64,000 nt of DNA from Methylocystis sp. (GTDB lineage: Bacteria; Pseudomonadota; Alphaproteobacteria; Rhizobiales; Beijerinckiaceae): NCBI GenBank assembly GCA_020252485.1, contig JADCCX010000001.1:1-64000 (forward strand), read 5' to 3'. Shown here piece by piece: positions 15,997-28,655 of this stretch; position 1 is the stretch's first letter, and every line of letters begins with the position of its first letter. Both the position numbers and the translations under genes were made by a program. The notes under the pieces were generated by a model. It did no database searches. It saw nothing but the letters and a program-made list of their open reading frames with translations, and was not told where the DNA came from.

Positions 15997-16336
15997 TTTT
16001 CGCCGGGCATTGCCGACGAATGGCCCTTGACGGGGCCGACTCGCCCGTGTAATCGGCCTGCACTCTCGGCAATCCGTGAGCCATGTGTGTTTCAGAGCGT
16101 CCTAGCTCTGGAGTTTTCCCGGCTCAAACGTTGCCTAGCTCACGTGACTTCTGGAAGTCCTGTTGGGTTCAAGATGGATCGGTTTCGGCCGTTTCATCCT
16201 CTGTCATTAGGAGCGCCCTGAATGCTTTGCATTCGCGGCGCTCGTTTCGCTTCGCCATACTTGGCGTTGTGAGAGTTTCGCCGTTTGAGGGTCATTCCCC
16301 GAGAACATCGAAGTCACAAGTTTGAAGGTCGACCGA
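15997..16336 (+). promoter_or_regulatory. Leader and promoter region of the str operon (rpsL-rpsG-fusA-tuf)
   Basis: No gene is supported here. A promoter candidate is TTGACG (16027-16032) with TAATCG (16050-16055), spacing 17. It would give a leader of about 275 bases. A strong nested hairpin lies at 16211-16243: an outer 7-bp stem GAGCGCC/GGCGCTC and an inner 6-bp stem GAATGC-TTT-GCATTC, joined by a G-U pair and one mismatch. No proper T run follows, so a regulatory or processing structure seems as likely as a terminator for fabF. Confidence 0.4.
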
Positions 16337-16708
16337 ATGCCAACGATCAGCCAGCTGATCCGCAAGCCCCGCTCCCCGCTGGTGGCCCGCAAGAAGACCC
16401 CGGCTCTGCAGGAGAACCCGCAGAAGCGCGGCGTCTGCACACGCGTCTATACGACGACCCCGAAGAAGCCGAATTCGGCGCTCCGCAAGGTCGCCAAGGT
16501 GCGTCTCGTGAACGGGTTCGAGGTGATCGGCTACATTCCCGGCGAAGGCCACAACCTGCAGGAGCACTCGGTCGTCATGATCCGCGGCGGCCGCGTCAAG
16601 GACCTTCCCGGCGTTCGTTATCACATCCTGCGCGGCGTGCTCGACACGCAGGGCGTCAAGGACCGCAAGCAGCGCCGTTCGAAATACGGCGCCAAGAGAC
16701 CAAAATGA
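16337..16708 (+). CDS. rpsL: 30S ribosomal protein S12
   Basis: S12 lies at the decoding centre and sets translational accuracy. The 123-residue protein has the typical length when started at the ATG of [12 protein letters not shown] (16337), preceded by GAAGGTC. The streptomycin-related lysines in [11 protein letters not shown] and GGRVKDLPG are wild type. Asp89 in the KDLPG loop is the residue that RimO methylthiolates, and rimO is present at 44054-45385. The gene begins the str operon, with rpsG 35 bases downstream. Confidence 0.98.
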   Translation: MPTISQLIRKPRSPLVARKKTPALQENPQKRGVCTRVYTTTPKKPNSALRKVAKVRLVNGFEVIGYIPGEGHNLQEHSVVMIRGGRVKDLPGVRYHILRGVLDTQGVKDRKQRRSKYGAKRPK

Positions 16709-16731
16709 AACCTGGCGTCCGAAGTAATTGA

Positions 16732-17214
<483 letters not shown>

Positions 17215-17260
17215 AGCGGCGCTACCCCGCAGCGCCCCGCTGACGATCAGGAACGAGACA

Positions 17261-19330
<2,070 letters not shown>

Positions 19331-19402
19331 TGGCGGATGTGGTTTGGGAGTTACTAAAGGTTTCAACCGGCGACAGCCGCGTCACGTTGAAGGAGAGCCG
19401 TC

Positions 19403-20593
19403 ATGGCTAAGGAAAAGTTCTCGCGTAACAAGCCGCATTGCAACATCGGCACGATTGGTCACGTCGACCATGGCAAGACGTCGCTGACGGCGGCCATCAC
19501 GAAGATCCTCGCCGAAACCGGCGGCGCGACCTTCACGGCCTATGATCAGATCGACAAGGCGCCTGAAGAGAAGGCCCGCGGGATCACGATCTCCACCGCT
19601 CACGTCGAGTACGAGACCGCCAACCGCCATTACGCCCACGTCGACTGCCCCGGCCACGCCGATTATGTGAAGAACATGATCACGGGCGCTGCCCAGATGG
19701 ACGGCGCGATCCTCGTCGTGTCCGCCGCCGACGGCCCGATGCCGCAGACCCGCGAGCACATTCTGCTCGCCCGTCAGGTCGGCGTTCCCGCGCTCGTCGT
19801 GTTCATGAACAAGGTTGACCTTGTGGACGACGCCGAGCTTCTCGAACTCGTCGAGATGGAAGTCCGCGAGCTTCTGTCGAAGTATGATTTCCCCGGCGAC
19901 GACATTCCGATCACCAAGGGTTCGGCCAAGGTCGCGCTCGATGGCGGCGATCCCAAGATCGGCCGCGAGGCTGTTCTCGCGCTGATGGCGACCGTTGACA
20001 GCTACATCCCGCAGCCGGACCGTCCGATCGACGGCACCTTCCTGATGCCGGTTGAAGACGTGTTCTCGATCTCGGGCCGCGGCACGGTCGTCACCGGCCG
20101 CGTCGAGCGCGGCATCGTCAAGGTTGGCGAGGAAGTCGAGATCGTCGGCATCCGCGACACGCAGAAGACCATCGTCACGGGCGTTGAAATGTTCCGCAAG
20201 CTGCTCGACCAGGGGCAGGCCGGCGACAACGTCGGCATCCTGCTGCGCGGCACGAAGCGTGAAGACGTCGAGCGCGGCCAGGTCGTCTGCAAGCCCGGCT
20301 CCGTCAAGCCGCACAAGAAGTTCAAGGCTGAGGCCTATATCCTCACCAAGGAAGAGGGTGGCCGGCATACGCCGTTCTTCACCAACTACCGTCCCCAGTT
20401 CTATTTCCGCACCACGGACGTGACCGGCATGGTCAAGCTCCCCGAGGGCACGGAAATGGTGATGCCTGGCGACAACGTCACCTGCGAGGTCGAACTGATC
20501 ACGCCGATCGCCATGGAGGAGAAGCTGCGCTTCGCCATCCGTGAGGGCGGCCGTACGGTGGGCGCAGGCGTCGTCGCCTCGATCATCGAGTAA
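19403..20593 (+). CDS. tuf: Elongation factor Tu
   Basis: EF-Tu delivers aminoacyl-tRNA to the ribosome. The 396-residue protein has GHVDHGKT (residues 19-26), the DCPGH switch segment and NKVD, followed by the two beta-barrel domains ending in [23 protein letters not shown] ribosome-binding site precedes the ATG. Many proteobacteria carry two tuf genes; only this one is in the window. It joins the str operon to the S10 operon, with 98 bases before rpsJ. Confidence 0.98.
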   Translation: MAKEKFSRNKPHCNIGTIGHVDHGKTSLTAAITKILAETGGATFTAYDQIDKAPEEKARGITISTAHVEYETANRHYAHVDCPGHADYVKNMITGAAQMDGAILVVSAADGPMPQTREHILLARQVGVPALVVFMNKVDLVDDAELLELVEMEVRELLSKYDFPGDDIPITKGSAKVALDGGDPKIGREAVLALMATVDSYIPQPDRPIDGTFLMPVEDVFSISGRGTVVTGRVERGIVKVGEEVEIVGIRDTQKTIVTGVEMFRKLLDQGQAGDNVGILLRGTKREDVERGQVVCKPGSVKPHKKFKAEAYILTKEEGGRHTPFFTNYRPQFYFRTTDVTGMVKLPEGTEMVMPGDNVTCEVELITPIAMEEKLRFAIREGGRTVGAGVVASIIE

Positions 20594-20691
20594 TTGGACT
20601 GCAACAAACCGCGAGCGTGCCGTCACCGGCGGCGCGCTCTCAGCCGTCAGGAAACATCCGTTTCCAGACCCGAATTCCGTAGGACAGACCG

Positions 20692-21000
20692 ATGAACGGA
20701 CAAACGATCAGAATTCGCCTCAAGGCGTTCGATCACCGCGTGCTCGATAACTCGACGCGCGAGATCGTCTCGACGGCGAAGCGGACCGGCGCGCAAGTGC
20801 GCGGCCCCATTCCGCTGCCCACCATCATTGAAAAGTTCACGGTGAACCGTTCGCCGCATATCGACAAGAAGGCGCGCGAGCAGTTTGAAATCAGAACCCA
20901 CAAGCGTGTTCTCGACATCGTCGATCCCACGCCGCAGACGGTCGATGCTTTGATGAAGCTCGATTTGGCGGCTGGCGTCGATGTCCAGATCCGCCTGTGA
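20692..21000 (+). CDS. rpsJ: 30S ribosomal protein S10 (NusE)
   Basis: S10 is a head protein of the small subunit and, as NusE, a partner of NusB and NusG in transcription antitermination. The 102-residue sequence shows the family signature in [12 protein letters not shown] and the conserved N-terminus [14 protein letters not shown]. It heads the S10 operon, with rplC 31 bases downstream. No separate promoter is obvious between tuf and rpsJ, so read-through from the str operon is likely. Confidence 0.98.
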   Translation: MNGQTIRIRLKAFDHRVLDNSTREIVSTAKRTGAQVRGPIPLPTIIEKFTVNRSPHIDKKAREQFEIRTHKRVLDIVDPTPQTVDALMKLDLAAGVDVQIRL

Positions 21001-21031
21001 TCGTGCGACCTCCTCTGCAAAGGAATAGGCC

Positions 21032-21763
21032 ATGAGGTCTGGAGTTATAGCGCAGAAGCTGGGCATGACCCGCGTCTTCACAGACGGCGGCGAACATGTG
21101 CCGGTGACAGTGCTGAAGTTGGACGGCTGCCAGGTCGTCGCTCAGCGCACAGTCGATAGGAACGGTTATACCGCGGTCCAGCTTGGCTCGGGTAACGCCA
21201 AGGTGAAGAACGTTTCCAAGGCCGAGCGCGGGCATTTCGCCGTCGCCAAGGTCGAGCCGAAGCGTGAGGTCGTCGAGTTCCGGGTGGATGAAGCGTCGCT
21301 TCTTCCCGTCGGCGCCGAGATCACGGCGGATCACTTCGTGGCCGGCCAGTATGTGGATGTCTCCGGCATCTCGACCGGCAAGGGCTTCGCGGGCGGCATG
21401 AAGCGGTGGAACTTCCACGGCCTTCGCGCCACGCACGGCGTCTCGGTCTCGCACCGTTCGATCGGTTCGACCGGCGGCCGCCAGGATCCCGGCCGCACCT
21501 TCAAGAACCGCAAGATGCCGGGTCACCTCGGTGTCGAGCGTGTCACCACCTTGAACCTCAAGGTCGTGTCCACGGATGTCGATCGCGGCCTGATCCTGGT
21601 CGAGGGCGCTGTTCCCGGCACCAAGGGCGGCTGGATCCGCATCCGCGATGCGGTCAAGAAGCCGGCGCACAAGGATCTGCCGATGCCAGGCAAGTTCCGC
21701 ATGCCGGGATCGGCTGCCGAAGCTCCCGCTGCTGCGGCAGAGCCGGCACAGGCGGAGGGTTGA
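21032..21763 (+). CDS. rplC: 50S ribosomal protein L3
   Basis: L3 is an early-assembly protein whose loop reaches toward the peptidyl-transferase centre. The 243-residue product has the family core [18 protein letters not shown] and the segment [20 protein letters not shown], in which the Gln is the known PrmB methylation site in E. coli. The C-terminus has an Ala/Pro-rich extension (about 25 residues) seen in many alphaproteobacterial L3 proteins. The stop is 2 bases before the rplD start. Confidence 0.97.
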   Translation: MRSGVIAQKLGMTRVFTDGGEHVPVTVLKLDGCQVVAQRTVDRNGYTAVQLGSGNAKVKNVSKAERGHFAVAKVEPKREVVEFRVDEASLLPVGAEITADHFVAGQYVDVSGISTGKGFAGGMKRWNFHGLRATHGVSVSHRSIGSTGGRQDPGRTFKNRKMPGHLGVERVTTLNLKVVSTDVDRGLILVEGAVPGTKGGWIRIRDAVKKPAHKDLPMPGKFRMPGSAAEAPAAAAEPAQAEG

Positions 21764-21765
21764 TC

Positions 21766-22386
21766 ATGGAACTCGCAATCACCACCCTCGAAGGCAAATC
21801 CGCCGGCAAGATCACCTTGTCGGATGGCATCTTCGGTCTGGAGCCCCGCGCCGACTTGCTTCAGCGCATGGTGCGCTGGCAGTTGGCCAAGCGCCAGCAG
21901 GGCACGCATGACGTCAAGAACCGTTCGGAAATCAGCCGGACGACGAAGAAGATGTACAAGCAGAAGGGCACCGGCGGCGCACGCCACGGCGCCATGAGCG
22001 CGCCGCAGTTCCGCGGCGGCGGCCGGGCCTTCGGTCCCACGCCCCGCAGTCATGCCCATGACCTGCCCAAGCAGGTGAGGGCGCTGGCGCTGAAGCATGC
22101 GCTCTCGTCCAAGGCGAAGTCGAACGCTATCGTCGTGGTTGACGATGCGGTGGCCGGAGAGCCGAAGACGAAGGCGCTGAAGGCGCAGTTCGACAAGCTC
22201 GGCTTCGGCAATGTGCTGATCATCGGCGGCGCCGAGATCAACCGGAACTTCAGCCTCGCCTCGCGCAATCTGCCGCATGTTGATGTGCTGCCGGTGCAGG
22301 GCATCAACGTTTATGACATCCTGCGCCGCGAGAAGCTCGTGCTGACCAAGGCTGCCGTCGAAGCGCTGGAGGCGCGGTTTCAATGA
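21766..22386 (+). CDS. rplD: 50S ribosomal protein L4
   Basis: L4 lines the peptide exit tunnel and in E. coli also represses the S10 operon. Started at the ATG at 21766 ([11 protein letters not shown]), preceded by GGAGGG, the product is 206 residues, the usual length. A longer frame upstream overlaps rplC and is not L4-like. The extended loop region [20 protein letters not shown], which enters the tunnel wall, is intact. The gene overlaps rplW by ATGA. Confidence 0.97.
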   Translation: MELAITTLEGKSAGKITLSDGIFGLEPRADLLQRMVRWQLAKRQQGTHDVKNRSEISRTTKKMYKQKGTGGARHGAMSAPQFRGGGRAFGPTPRSHAHDLPKQVRALALKHALSSKAKSNAIVVVDDAVAGEPKTKALKAQFDKLGFGNVLIIGGAEINRNFSLASRNLPHVDVLPVQGINVYDILRREKLVLTKAAVEALEARFQ

Positions 22387-22679
22387 GTATCGATCCACGC
22401 CTCTATGACGTGATCGTCGCCCCGGTGATCACCGAGAAGGCAACGCTCCTGTCGGAACAGAACAAGGTCGTCTTCAAGGTGGCGATGACAGCAACCAAGC
22501 CGCAGATCAAGATGGCGGTGGAGCGGCTGTTTGATGTCAAGGTGACGGCCGTCAACACGCTCGTCCGCAAGGGCAAGGAAAAGCGGTTTCGCGGCCGCGT
22601 CGGGCAGCAGTCCGACGTGAAAAAGGCGATCGTGACTTTGGCTGAAGGCCAGAGCATCGACGTCACCACGGGCCTGTAA
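22383..22679 (+). CDS. rplW: 50S ribosomal protein L23
   Basis: L23 sits at the tunnel exit and is the docking site for trigger factor and the signal recognition particle. The 98-residue protein begins in the ATGA overlap with rplD and has the typical [13 protein letters not shown] start (here [14 protein letters not shown]) and the conserved basic segment around [16 protein letters not shown]. The length fits the family. rplB follows after 18 bases. Confidence 0.97.
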   Translation: MSIDPRLYDVIVAPVITEKATLLSEQNKVVFKVAMTATKPQIKMAVERLFDVKVTAVNTLVRKGKEKRFRGRVGQQSDVKKAIVTLAEGQSIDVTTGL

Positions 22680-22697
22680 GGGCGGAGTTCAGGGATC

Positions 22698-23534
22698 ATG
22701 GCGCTCAAACAATTCAACCCGACGACCCCAAGCCTTCGTCAGCTCGTGCTGGTCGATCGCTCAGAGCTCTACAAGGGCAAGCCCGTCAAGGCTCTGACGC
22801 ATGGCAAGGCGGAAGCCGGCGGCCGCAACAATCTCGGCCGCGTCACGGTGCGTTTCCGCGGCGGCGGGCATAAGCAGACCTACCGCCTCGTTGACTTCAA
22901 GCGTCGCGAGAAGGCGGGCTCTGCAGCGGCCGTCGAGCGGATCGAATATGATCCGAACCGCACGGCCTTCATCGCGCTGATCAAGTATGAGGACGGCACG
23001 CTGTCCTATATCCTGGCTCCGCAGCGGCTCGCCGTCGGCGATCAGGTCACCTCGGGCGATCTCGTCGACATCAAGCCTGGCAATGCCATGCCGATCGGCA
23101 ACATTCCGGTGGGCACGATCGTCCACAACGTCGAGATCAAGATCGGCAAAGGCGGCCAGATGGCGCGCTCCGCCGGTTCCTATGTCCAGATCGTCGGCCG
23201 CGACCAGGGCTATGTGTCGGTTCGCCTGAACTCGGGCGAGCAGCGCATGATCCACGGCGCCTGCTATGCGACGGTGGGTGCGGTGTCGAACCCGGACCAT
23301 ATGAACATCTCGCTCGGCAAGGCCGGCCGCAACCGCTGGCTCGGCAAGCGTCCGCATAACCGCGGCGTCGCCATGAACCCGGTCGATCACCCGCATGGCG
23401 GCGGCGAAGGCCGCACGTCCGGCGGCCGTCATCCGGTCACGCCCTGGGGCAAACCCACCAAGGGCAAGAAGACACGTTCGAACAAGCGGACCGACAAGTT
23501 CATTGTCGCCAGCCGCCACGCCCGCAAGAAGTAA
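22698..23534 (+). CDS. rplB: 50S ribosomal protein L2
   Basis: L2 is needed for subunit association and peptidyl-transferase activity. The 278-residue product has the hallmark C-terminal motif [20 protein letters not shown], whose His lies near the catalytic centre, and the N-terminal OB/SH3 folds. The start follows GGAGTTCAGGG. rpsS follows after 11 bases. Confidence 0.98.
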   Translation: MALKQFNPTTPSLRQLVLVDRSELYKGKPVKALTHGKAEAGGRNNLGRVTVRFRGGGHKQTYRLVDFKRREKAGSAAAVERIEYDPNRTAFIALIKYEDGTLSYILAPQRLAVGDQVTSGDLVDIKPGNAMPIGNIPVGTIVHNVEIKIGKGGQMARSAGSYVQIVGRDQGYVSVRLNSGEQRMIHGACYATVGAVSNPDHMNISLGKAGRNRWLGKRPHNRGVAMNPVDHPHGGGEGRTSGGRHPVTPWGKPTKGKKTRSNKRTDKFIVASRHARKK

Positions 23535-23545
23535 GGAGCGGATCG

Positions 23546-23824
23546 ATGCCGCGTTCAGTTTGGAAAGGTCCGTTCGTCGACGGATACCTTCTGAAGAAGG
23601 CGGAGGCCTCGCGCGCCTCAGCCCGCAACGATGTGATCAAGATCTGGAGCCGCCGCTCCACGATCCTTCCGCAGTTCGTCGGCCTCAAGTTCGGGGTCTA
23701 CAACGGCACAAAGCATGTCGAAGTGCTCGTTTCGGAAGATATGATCGGCCATAAATTTGGCGAGTTCTCGCCGACACGCACCTTCTACGGCCACGCGGCC
23801 GACAAGAAGGCCAAGCGCAAGTGA
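23546..23824 (+). CDS. rpsS: 30S ribosomal protein S19
   Basis: S19 is a head protein that contacts the A-site finger and pairs with S13. The 92-residue sequence begins [20 protein letters not shown] and ends with a lysine-rich tail, both family features. The ribosome-binding site AAGGAGCG precedes the ATG. rplV follows after 11 bases. Confidence 0.98.
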   Translation: MPRSVWKGPFVDGYLLKKAEASRASARNDVIKIWSRRSTILPQFVGLKFGVYNGTKHVEVLVSEDMIGHKFGEFSPTRTFYGHAADKKAKRK

Positions 23825-23835
23825 GGATGTAAGCC

Positions 23836-24216
23836 ATGGGTAAAACTTCCACGCCCCGCGCCCTCGCGGACACCGAAGCCAAGGCCGTGATGCGCAACAT
23901 CCGCATCTCGCCCCAGAAGCTCAACCTTGTTGCCCAGATGATCCGCGGCAAGAAGGTGGCGGCTGCCCTGGCCGATCTCGAATTTTCGCAGAAGCGGATC
24001 GCAGACGACGTCAAGAAGACGCTCGAAAGCGCCATCGCCAATGCCGAGAACAATCACTCGCTGGATGTGGACGATCTGGTGGTGGCGCAGGCCTTCGTAG
24101 GCAAGGCGCTGGTGATGAAGCGCTTCGCAGCGCGCGCCCGCGGCCGCGGCACGCGGATCGAGAAGCCCTTCTCGCATCTCACCATCATCGTCCGTCAGGT
24201 TTCGGAGGCCGCATAA
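23836..24216 (+). CDS. rplV: 50S ribosomal protein L22
   Basis: L22 lines the exit tunnel beside L4, and its beta-hairpin loop is the site of macrolide-resistance changes. The 126-residue protein has the conserved [18 protein letters not shown] helix and the hairpin [20 protein letters not shown] without visible deletions or duplications. Its stop overlaps the rpsC start by one base (TAATG), giving translational coupling. Confidence 0.97.
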   Translation: MGKTSTPRALADTEAKAVMRNIRISPQKLNLVAQMIRGKKVAAALADLEFSQKRIADDVKKTLESAIANAENNHSLDVDDLVVAQAFVGKALVMKRFAARARGRGTRIEKPFSHLTIIVRQVSEAA

Positions 24217-24923
24217 TGGGTCAGAAAGTCAATCCGATCGGTCTGCGCCTCGGCATCAACCGCACGTGGGACAGCCGCTGGTACGCCAACAGCGGCGAAT
24301 ACGGCAAGCTGCTGCATGAGGATATGGCCATCCGCAAGATGCTGATGGACACGCTCAAGCAGGCGGCGATCTCCAAGGTCGTCATCGAGCGTCCGCACAA
24401 GAAGTGCCGCGTCTCGATCCATTCCGGCCGTCCCGGTGTCGTCATCGGCAAGAAGGGCGCGGATATCGACAAGCTGCGCAAGCAGATTGCCGCGATGACC
24501 GACAGCGAAGTGGCGATCAACATCGTCGAGGTGCGCAAGCCGGAAGTGGATGCGACGCTCGTCGCCGAGTCGATCGCCCAGCAGCTTGAGCGCCGCGTGG
24601 CCTTCCGCCGCGCCATGAAGCGCTCGATGCAATCCGCCATGCGGCTTGGCGCCGAAGGCATCAAGGTGACCTGCTCGGGCCGCCTGGGCGGCGCTGAAAT
24701 CGCCCGCATCGAAACTTACCGCGAAGGCCGCGTGCCGTTGCACACGCTTCGCGCCGACGTTGATTACGGTGTCGCCACGGCGATCACAGCCTATGGCACC
24801 TGCGGTGTGAAGGTCTGGATCTTCAAGGGCGAAATTCTCGAACATGATCCGATGGCTTCCGAGCGTCGCGCTACCGATGATGGTGGACGCAGCCAGGGCC
24901 GTCGCGCGCCGGAAGCGGCGTAA
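24216..24923 (+). CDS. rpsC: 30S ribosomal protein S3
   Basis: S3 helps form the mRNA entry pore and has helicase-like function with S4. The 235-residue sequence begins [22 protein letters not shown], includes the KH domain motif [18 protein letters not shown] and ends with a basic tail. Length and start fit the family. It overlaps the rplV stop by one base and is followed by rplP after 15 bases. Confidence 0.98.
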   Translation: MGQKVNPIGLRLGINRTWDSRWYANSGEYGKLLHEDMAIRKMLMDTLKQAAISKVVIERPHKKCRVSIHSGRPGVVIGKKGADIDKLRKQIAAMTDSEVAINIVEVRKPEVDATLVAESIAQQLERRVAFRRAMKRSMQSAMRLGAEGIKVTCSGRLGGAEIARIETYREGRVPLHTLRADVDYGVATAITAYGTCGVKVWIFKGEILEHDPMASERRATDDGGRSQGRRAPEAA

Positions 24924-24938
24924 GATTGGATGTGAACC

Positions 24939-25352
24939 ATGTTGCAACCTAAGCGCACCAAGTTCCGAAAGCAGTTCAAGGGCCGGATTTCCGGCGTCGC
25001 CTCCAGCGGCAATGAACTGGCTTTCGGCGAATTCGGCCTCAAGGCCATGGAGCCTGAGCGCCTGACCGCGCGCCAGATCGAGGCGGCCCGCCGGGCCATG
25101 ACGCGCCACATGAAGCGTGCCGGCCGTGTCTGGATCCGCATCTTCCCGGATGTGCCGGTCTCCAAGAAGCCTCTTGAGGTCCGCATGGGCAAGGGCAAGG
25201 GCGCGCCGGAATTCTGGGCGGCCCGCGTCAAGCCCGGCAAGATCATGTTCGAGCTTGGCGGCGTGCCTGAACTGGTGGCGCGCGAGTCGCTTGAACTCGC
25301 AGCCGCCAAGCTGCCGATCAAGACGCGCTTCGTCGCGCGCATCGTCGAGTGA
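24939..25352 (+). CDS. rplP: 50S ribosomal protein L16
   Basis: L16 organises the A-site tRNA-binding region of the large subunit. The 137-residue protein has the typical start [16 protein letters not shown] and the segments [26 protein letters not shown] (split near residues 65-90) around the arginine that is hydroxylated in E. coli. rpmC follows after 10 bases. Confidence 0.98.
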   Translation: MLQPKRTKFRKQFKGRISGVASSGNELAFGEFGLKAMEPERLTARQIEAARRAMTRHMKRAGRVWIRIFPDVPVSKKPLEVRMGKGKGAPEFWAARVKPGKIMFELGGVPELVARESLELAAAKLPIKTRFVARIVE

Positions 25353-25362
25353 GGAGGGAGCC

Positions 25363-25578
25363 ATGAAAACCACGCAACGCCTCTCCGATATCCGCGCCAT
25401 GAGCACGGACCAGATGAACGAGGAACTCGGCAAGCTGAAGAAGGAGCAGTTCAACCTGCGCTTTCAGCGGGCCACCGGCCAGCTGGAGAACACGGGCCGG
25501 GTCAACCAGGTCCGCAAGGACATTGCCCGCATCATGACAGTGTCGCGCCAGAAGGCTGGCGCGGACAGCAAGGCTTGA
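25363..25578 (+). CDS. rpmC: 50S ribosomal protein L29
   Basis: L29 sits near the tunnel exit next to L23. I set the start at the ATG at 25363, which has a strong GAGGAGGGAGCC ribosome-binding site and gives 71 residues. Longer upstream frames overlap rplP and are not L29. The conserved segment [22 protein letters not shown] is present. rpsQ starts 10 bases after the stop. Confidence 0.97.
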   Translation: MKTTQRLSDIRAMSTDQMNEELGKLKKEQFNLRFQRATGQLENTGRVNQVRKDIARIMTVSRQKAGADSKA

Positions 25579-25588
25579 GGATCAGACG

Positions 25589-25825
25589 ATGCCGAAGCGT
25601 ATCCTTCAGGGAACCGTCGTTTCCGACAAGCAGGACAAGACCGTCGTCGTGAAGGTGGAGCGTCGTTTCACGCATCCGCTTCTCAAGAAGACGGTGCGCC
25701 GCTCGAAGAATTATCACGCCCATGACGAGGCCAATGCCGCCAAGGTCGGCGAGACGGTGCGGATCGAGGAGACCGCTCCGATCTCCAGGCTGAAGCGCTG
25801 GGCCCTCGTTCCGGACGCGAAGTAG
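25589..25825 (+). CDS. rpsQ: 30S ribosomal protein S17
   Basis: S17 is a primary 16S rRNA-binding protein with an OB fold. The 78-residue sequence starts [27 protein letters not shown] and contains the conserved YHAHDE segment. It is the last gene of the S10 operon here. A 261-base gap separates it from rplN, whereas the next genes in the array are otherwise nearly contiguous. Confidence 0.97.
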   Translation: MPKRILQGTVVSDKQDKTVVVKVERRFTHPLLKKTVRRSKNYHAHDEANAAKVGETVRIEETAPISRLKRWALVPDAK

Positions 25826-26086
25826 CCAAGCCTGAAGCCGGGTCAGCCCGGCGCCTGGCGCGGTGCAAGTCTGCCGTTACGGATTAATAGGTCTGCCGTT
25901 ACGGATTAATTCTCCGCAGCGGTTGATTTACGGGGGCGGGTCCTGTATGGCCCGCGCTCTTTCCAAACGAAAGGCGAGGAGGCTTTTTGCCGGTTCCACT
26001 GGCAAAACGAGACTTCCGTCAGGCGTAGTCCTCTCCGGGTGCCCGGATTGGAAACCGATCTGAAACAATGAAAGGGATCAAAGCCT
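25826..26086 (+). promoter_or_regulatory. S10-spc operon junction: direct repeats, hairpins and candidate promoter
   Basis: This gap holds several signals. A GCCGGG-TCAG-CCCGGC hairpin lies at 25837-25852. Two identical 20-base direct repeats lie at 25869-25888 and 25891-25910 (period 22). A promoter candidate is TTGATT (25923-25928) with TATGGC (25946-25951), spacing 17. A 9-bp stem, TTTTGCCGG-TTCCA-CTGGCAAAA, lies at 25985-26007. Together they suggest an independent, regulated start for the spc operon. A 38-codon frame from 25946 to 26062 is basic but has no homology I recognise. Confidence 0.45.
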
Positions 26087-26455
26087 ATGATCCAGATGCA
26101 AACCAATCTGGACGTCGCCGACAATTCAGGCGCGCGTCGCGTGATGTGCATCAAGGTGCTTGGCGGCTCCAAAAGGAAGTACGCCGGCGTCGGTGATGTC
26201 ATCGTTGTCTCCATCAAGGAGGCGATCCCGCGCGGCCGCGTTAAGAAGGGCGACGTGATGAAGGCCATCGTCGTGCGCACCGCGAAGGATATTCGCCGTG
26301 CCGATGGTTCGGTCATCCGTTTCGACCGCAACGCAGCGGTTCTGATCAACGCTCAGAAAGAGCCGGTCGGCACCCGCATCTTCGGGCCCGTGCCCCGCGA
26401 GCTGCGCGCCAAGAACCACATGAAAATCATCTCGCTGGCTCCTGAGGTGCTCTGA
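26087..26455 (+). CDS. rplN: 50S ribosomal protein L14
   Basis: L14 forms an intersubunit bridge with 16S rRNA and is the binding site of the silencing factor RsfS. The 122-residue protein starts [19 protein letters not shown] and has the GPVPREL C-terminal motif. Its start follows a weak GAAAGGGATCAAAGCCT ribosome-binding region. It heads the spc operon and overlaps rplX by one base (TGATG). Confidence 0.97.
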   Translation: MIQMQTNLDVADNSGARRVMCIKVLGGSKRKYAGVGDVIVVSIKEAIPRGRVKKGDVMKAIVVRTAKDIRRADGSVIRFDRNAAVLINAQKEPVGTRIFGPVPRELRAKNHMKIISLAPEVL

Positions 26456-26772
26456 TGGCCGCCAAGATCAAGAAAGGCGACAAGGTTGTCGTCCTCACCG
26501 GCCGTGACAAGGGCAAATCGGGCGAAGTGCTCGAAGTGCGCCCCACTGAAGGCCGGGCCGTTGTCCGCGGCGTGAATCTCGTCAAGCGCCACCAGCGCCA
26601 GACGCAGACGCAAGCCGGCGGCATCATTTCCAAGGAAGCGGCGCTGCAGCTCAGCAATCTCGCCGTGGCCGATCCGAAGGATGGCAAGCCGACCCGCGTC
26701 GGCTTCAAGGTCCTCGACGATGGCCGCAAGGTCCGTTTCGCCAAGCGTTCGGGGGATCTCATCGATGCCTGA
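26455..26772 (+). CDS. rplX: 50S ribosomal protein L24
   Basis: L24 is an assembly initiator protein near the tunnel exit. The 105-residue sequence has the KOW motif [22 protein letters not shown] at its N-terminus and the Asn-rich/Arg-rich segment [13 protein letters not shown]. It overlaps rplN by one base and rplE by eight bases, which implies tight translational coupling. Confidence 0.97.
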   Translation: MAAKIKKGDKVVVLTGRDKGKSGEVLEVRPTEGRAVVRGVNLVKRHQRQTQTQAGGIISKEAALQLSNLAVADPKDGKPTRVGFKVLDDGRKVRFAKRSGDLIDA

Positions 26773-27325
26773 TCTGAAATCCTATGAGCCGCGCCTCAAG
26801 AAGCACTACAATGACGTGGTGCGCGCGAAGATGATCGAGCAGTTCGGCTACAAGAACGCCATGGAAGTGCCCACGGTCACCAAGATCGTGATCAACATGG
26901 GCGTTGGCGAAGCCGTCAACGACAGCAAGAAGGCCGGCGTCGCTGCCGGCGACCTGGCGCTCATCGCCGGCCAGAAGCCGACGCTGACCCGGGCCCGCAA
27001 GGCGATCTCGAACTTCAAGCTGCGCGAGAACCTCGCGATCGGCGCGAAGGTGACTTTGCGCAAGACCCGCATGTATGAGTTCATGGACCGCCTCGTGACC
27101 GTGGCCCTGCCGCGCGTCCGCGACTTCCGCGGCCTGAACGCCAAGAGCTTTGACGGCCGTGGCAATTTCGCCATGGGCATCAAGGAGCACCTCGTGTTCC
27201 CGGAGATCTCCTACGACAAGGTCGATCAGGTCTGGGGCATGGATGTCATCGTTTGCACCACCGCCAAGTCCGACGACGAGGCGAGGGCGCTTCTGAAACT
27301 CTTCAACTTCCCGTTCCGGCAGTGA
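26765..27325 (+). CDS. rplE: 50S ribosomal protein L5
   Basis: L5 binds 5S rRNA with L18 and L25 and contacts P-site tRNA. I chose the ATG at 26765 ([19 protein letters not shown]), which gives 186 residues and overlaps rplX by eight bases; a longer frame in the same register is antisense to nothing but lies wholly inside rplX. The conserved [13 protein letters not shown] and [15 protein letters not shown] segments are present. rpsN follows after 40 bases. Confidence 0.97.
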   Translation: MPDLKSYEPRLKKHYNDVVRAKMIEQFGYKNAMEVPTVTKIVINMGVGEAVNDSKKAGVAAGDLALIAGQKPTLTRARKAISNFKLRENLAIGAKVTLRKTRMYEFMDRLVTVALPRVRDFRGLNAKSFDGRGNFAMGIKEHLVFPEISYDKVDQVWGMDVIVCTTAKSDDEARALLKLFNFPFRQ

Positions 27326-27365
27326 GCTTTCCAAGCTCAAACGCGGACACCAGGAGAAAGATCAC

Positions 27366-27671
27366 ATGGCCAAAAAAGGCATGATCGAGAAGAACAACCG
27401 GCGCAAGAAGCTCACTGGCCAGCAGGCCGGCAAGCGCGCGCGGTTGAAGGCGATTATCATGAACAAGGAAGCAAGCCTCGAAGACCGGTTCGCCGCCACC
27501 CTGAAGCTCGCCCAGTTGCCGCGCAATGCCTCGGCGACCCGCATCAAGAACCGCTGCGAAGTGACAGGCCGCCCGCGCGCCTATTACCGCAAGCTCCGGA
27601 TGTCGCGCATCGCCATGCGCGATCTCGGCAACAGCGGCCTTGTTCCCGGCCTGACGAAATCCAGCTGGTAA
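27366..27671 (+). CDS. rpsN: 30S ribosomal protein S14
   Basis: S14 is a head protein near the decoding site. The 101-residue length and the absence of the CxxC pairs show it is the zinc-free long form. The conserved segment [27 protein letters not shown] is present. The ATG follows AGGAGAAAGATCAC. rpsH follows after 14 bases. Confidence 0.97.
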   Translation: MAKKGMIEKNNRRKKLTGQQAGKRARLKAIIMNKEASLEDRFAATLKLAQLPRNASATRIKNRCEVTGRPRAYYRKLRMSRIAMRDLGNSGLVPGLTKSSW

Positions 27672-27685
27672 GGAGGGTCTGACCA

Positions 27686-28084
27686 ATGTCCATGACCGAT
27701 CCGCTCGGCGATATGCTCACCCGCATCCGGAATGCCCAGATGCGCAAGAAAGCGAAAGTCTCGACTCCCGGTTCGCGCCTGCGCGCCCGTGTGCTCGAGG
27801 TCCTGAAAAGCGAAGGCTACATCCGTGACTTCTCGGTCACGGAATACGAGAACGGCCGCACCGATCTCGATATCGAGCTCAAGTATTTCGATGGCCAGCC
27901 GGTCATCAAGATGATCGAGCGCGTGTCGAAGCCAGGCCGCCGCGTCTACGTCTCTGTCGATAACATGCCCCGCGTGGCCAATGGCCTCGGCGTCACGATC
28001 GTCTCCACGTCCAAGGGCGTGATGGCTGATTACGCCGCCCGTGAGAGCAATGTCGGCGGCGAAGTCCTCTGCAAAGTCTTCTGA
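27686..28084 (+). CDS. rpsH: 30S ribosomal protein S8
   Basis: S8 is a primary 16S rRNA-binding protein and the translational repressor of the spc operon in E. coli. The 132-residue sequence begins [18 protein letters not shown] and ends with the conserved GGEVLCKVF. The GGAGGG ribosome-binding site is strong. rplF follows after 16 bases. Confidence 0.97.
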   Translation: MSMTDPLGDMLTRIRNAQMRKKAKVSTPGSRLRARVLEVLKSEGYIRDFSVTEYENGRTDLDIELKYFDGQPVIKMIERVSKPGRRVYVSVDNMPRVANGLGVTIVSTSKGVMADYAARESNVGGEVLCKVF

Positions 28085-28100
28085 TCGAGAGGAGAGAACA

Positions 28101-28634
28101 ATGTCCCGTCTCGGAAAGATGGCCGTCACGATCCCGGCAGGCTGCCAGGTTCGCACAGAGGGCAACAATGTCATCGCCAAGGGGCCGAAGGGCGAGCTCA
28201 AATTCGCCGGCTCCGACGATGTCGACGTGAAGATCGAGGGAAGCTCGATCAAGTTCGCGCCGCGCAACAACTCGAAGCGCGCCCGCGCCATGTGGGGCAC
28301 CACCCGCGCGCAGGTGCAAAACATCATCACCGGCTCGACCAAGGGCTTCGAGAAGAAGCTTGAGATCACCGGCGTCGGCTACAAGGCGGCGGTGGCAGGC
28401 AAGACCCTGCAGCTCTCGCTCGGCTACAGCCATGACGTGAACTTCCCGATCCCGGATGGGATCACGGTCGTCACGCCCAAGCCCACCGAAATCACGATCT
28501 CAGGCAACGACCGGCAGCGCGTCGGTCAGGTCGCCTCCGAAATCCGCGCCTGGCGCGGCCCCGAGCCCTACAAGGGCAAGGGCGTCAAGTACGAGGGCGA
28601 ATTCATCTTCCGCAAGGAAGGCAAGAAGAAGTAA
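28101..28634 (+). CDS. rplF: 50S ribosomal protein L6
   Basis: L6 sits near the sarcin-ricin loop at the factor-binding site. With the start at 28101 ([14 protein letters not shown]), preceded by GAGAGGAGAG, the product is 177 residues, the normal size. An upstream frame overlaps rpsH and is not L6. The C-terminal motif [15 protein letters not shown] is diagnostic. rplR follows after 21 bases. Confidence 0.97.
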   Translation: MSRLGKMAVTIPAGCQVRTEGNNVIAKGPKGELKFAGSDDVDVKIEGSSIKFAPRNNSKRARAMWGTTRAQVQNIITGSTKGFEKKLEITGVGYKAAVAGKTLQLSLGYSHDVNFPIPDGITVVTPKPTEITISGNDRQRVGQVASEIRAWRGPEPYKGKGVKYEGEFIFRKEGKKK

Positions 28635-28655
28635 GGGCGGGAAAGGCAAGCTGTC

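Noticed and set aside
25946-26062. 38-codon basic frame before rplN
   Set aside because: It is in a regulatory-looking gap, has no clear ribosome-binding site and no recognisable homology. Kept only as a remark in the junction feature.
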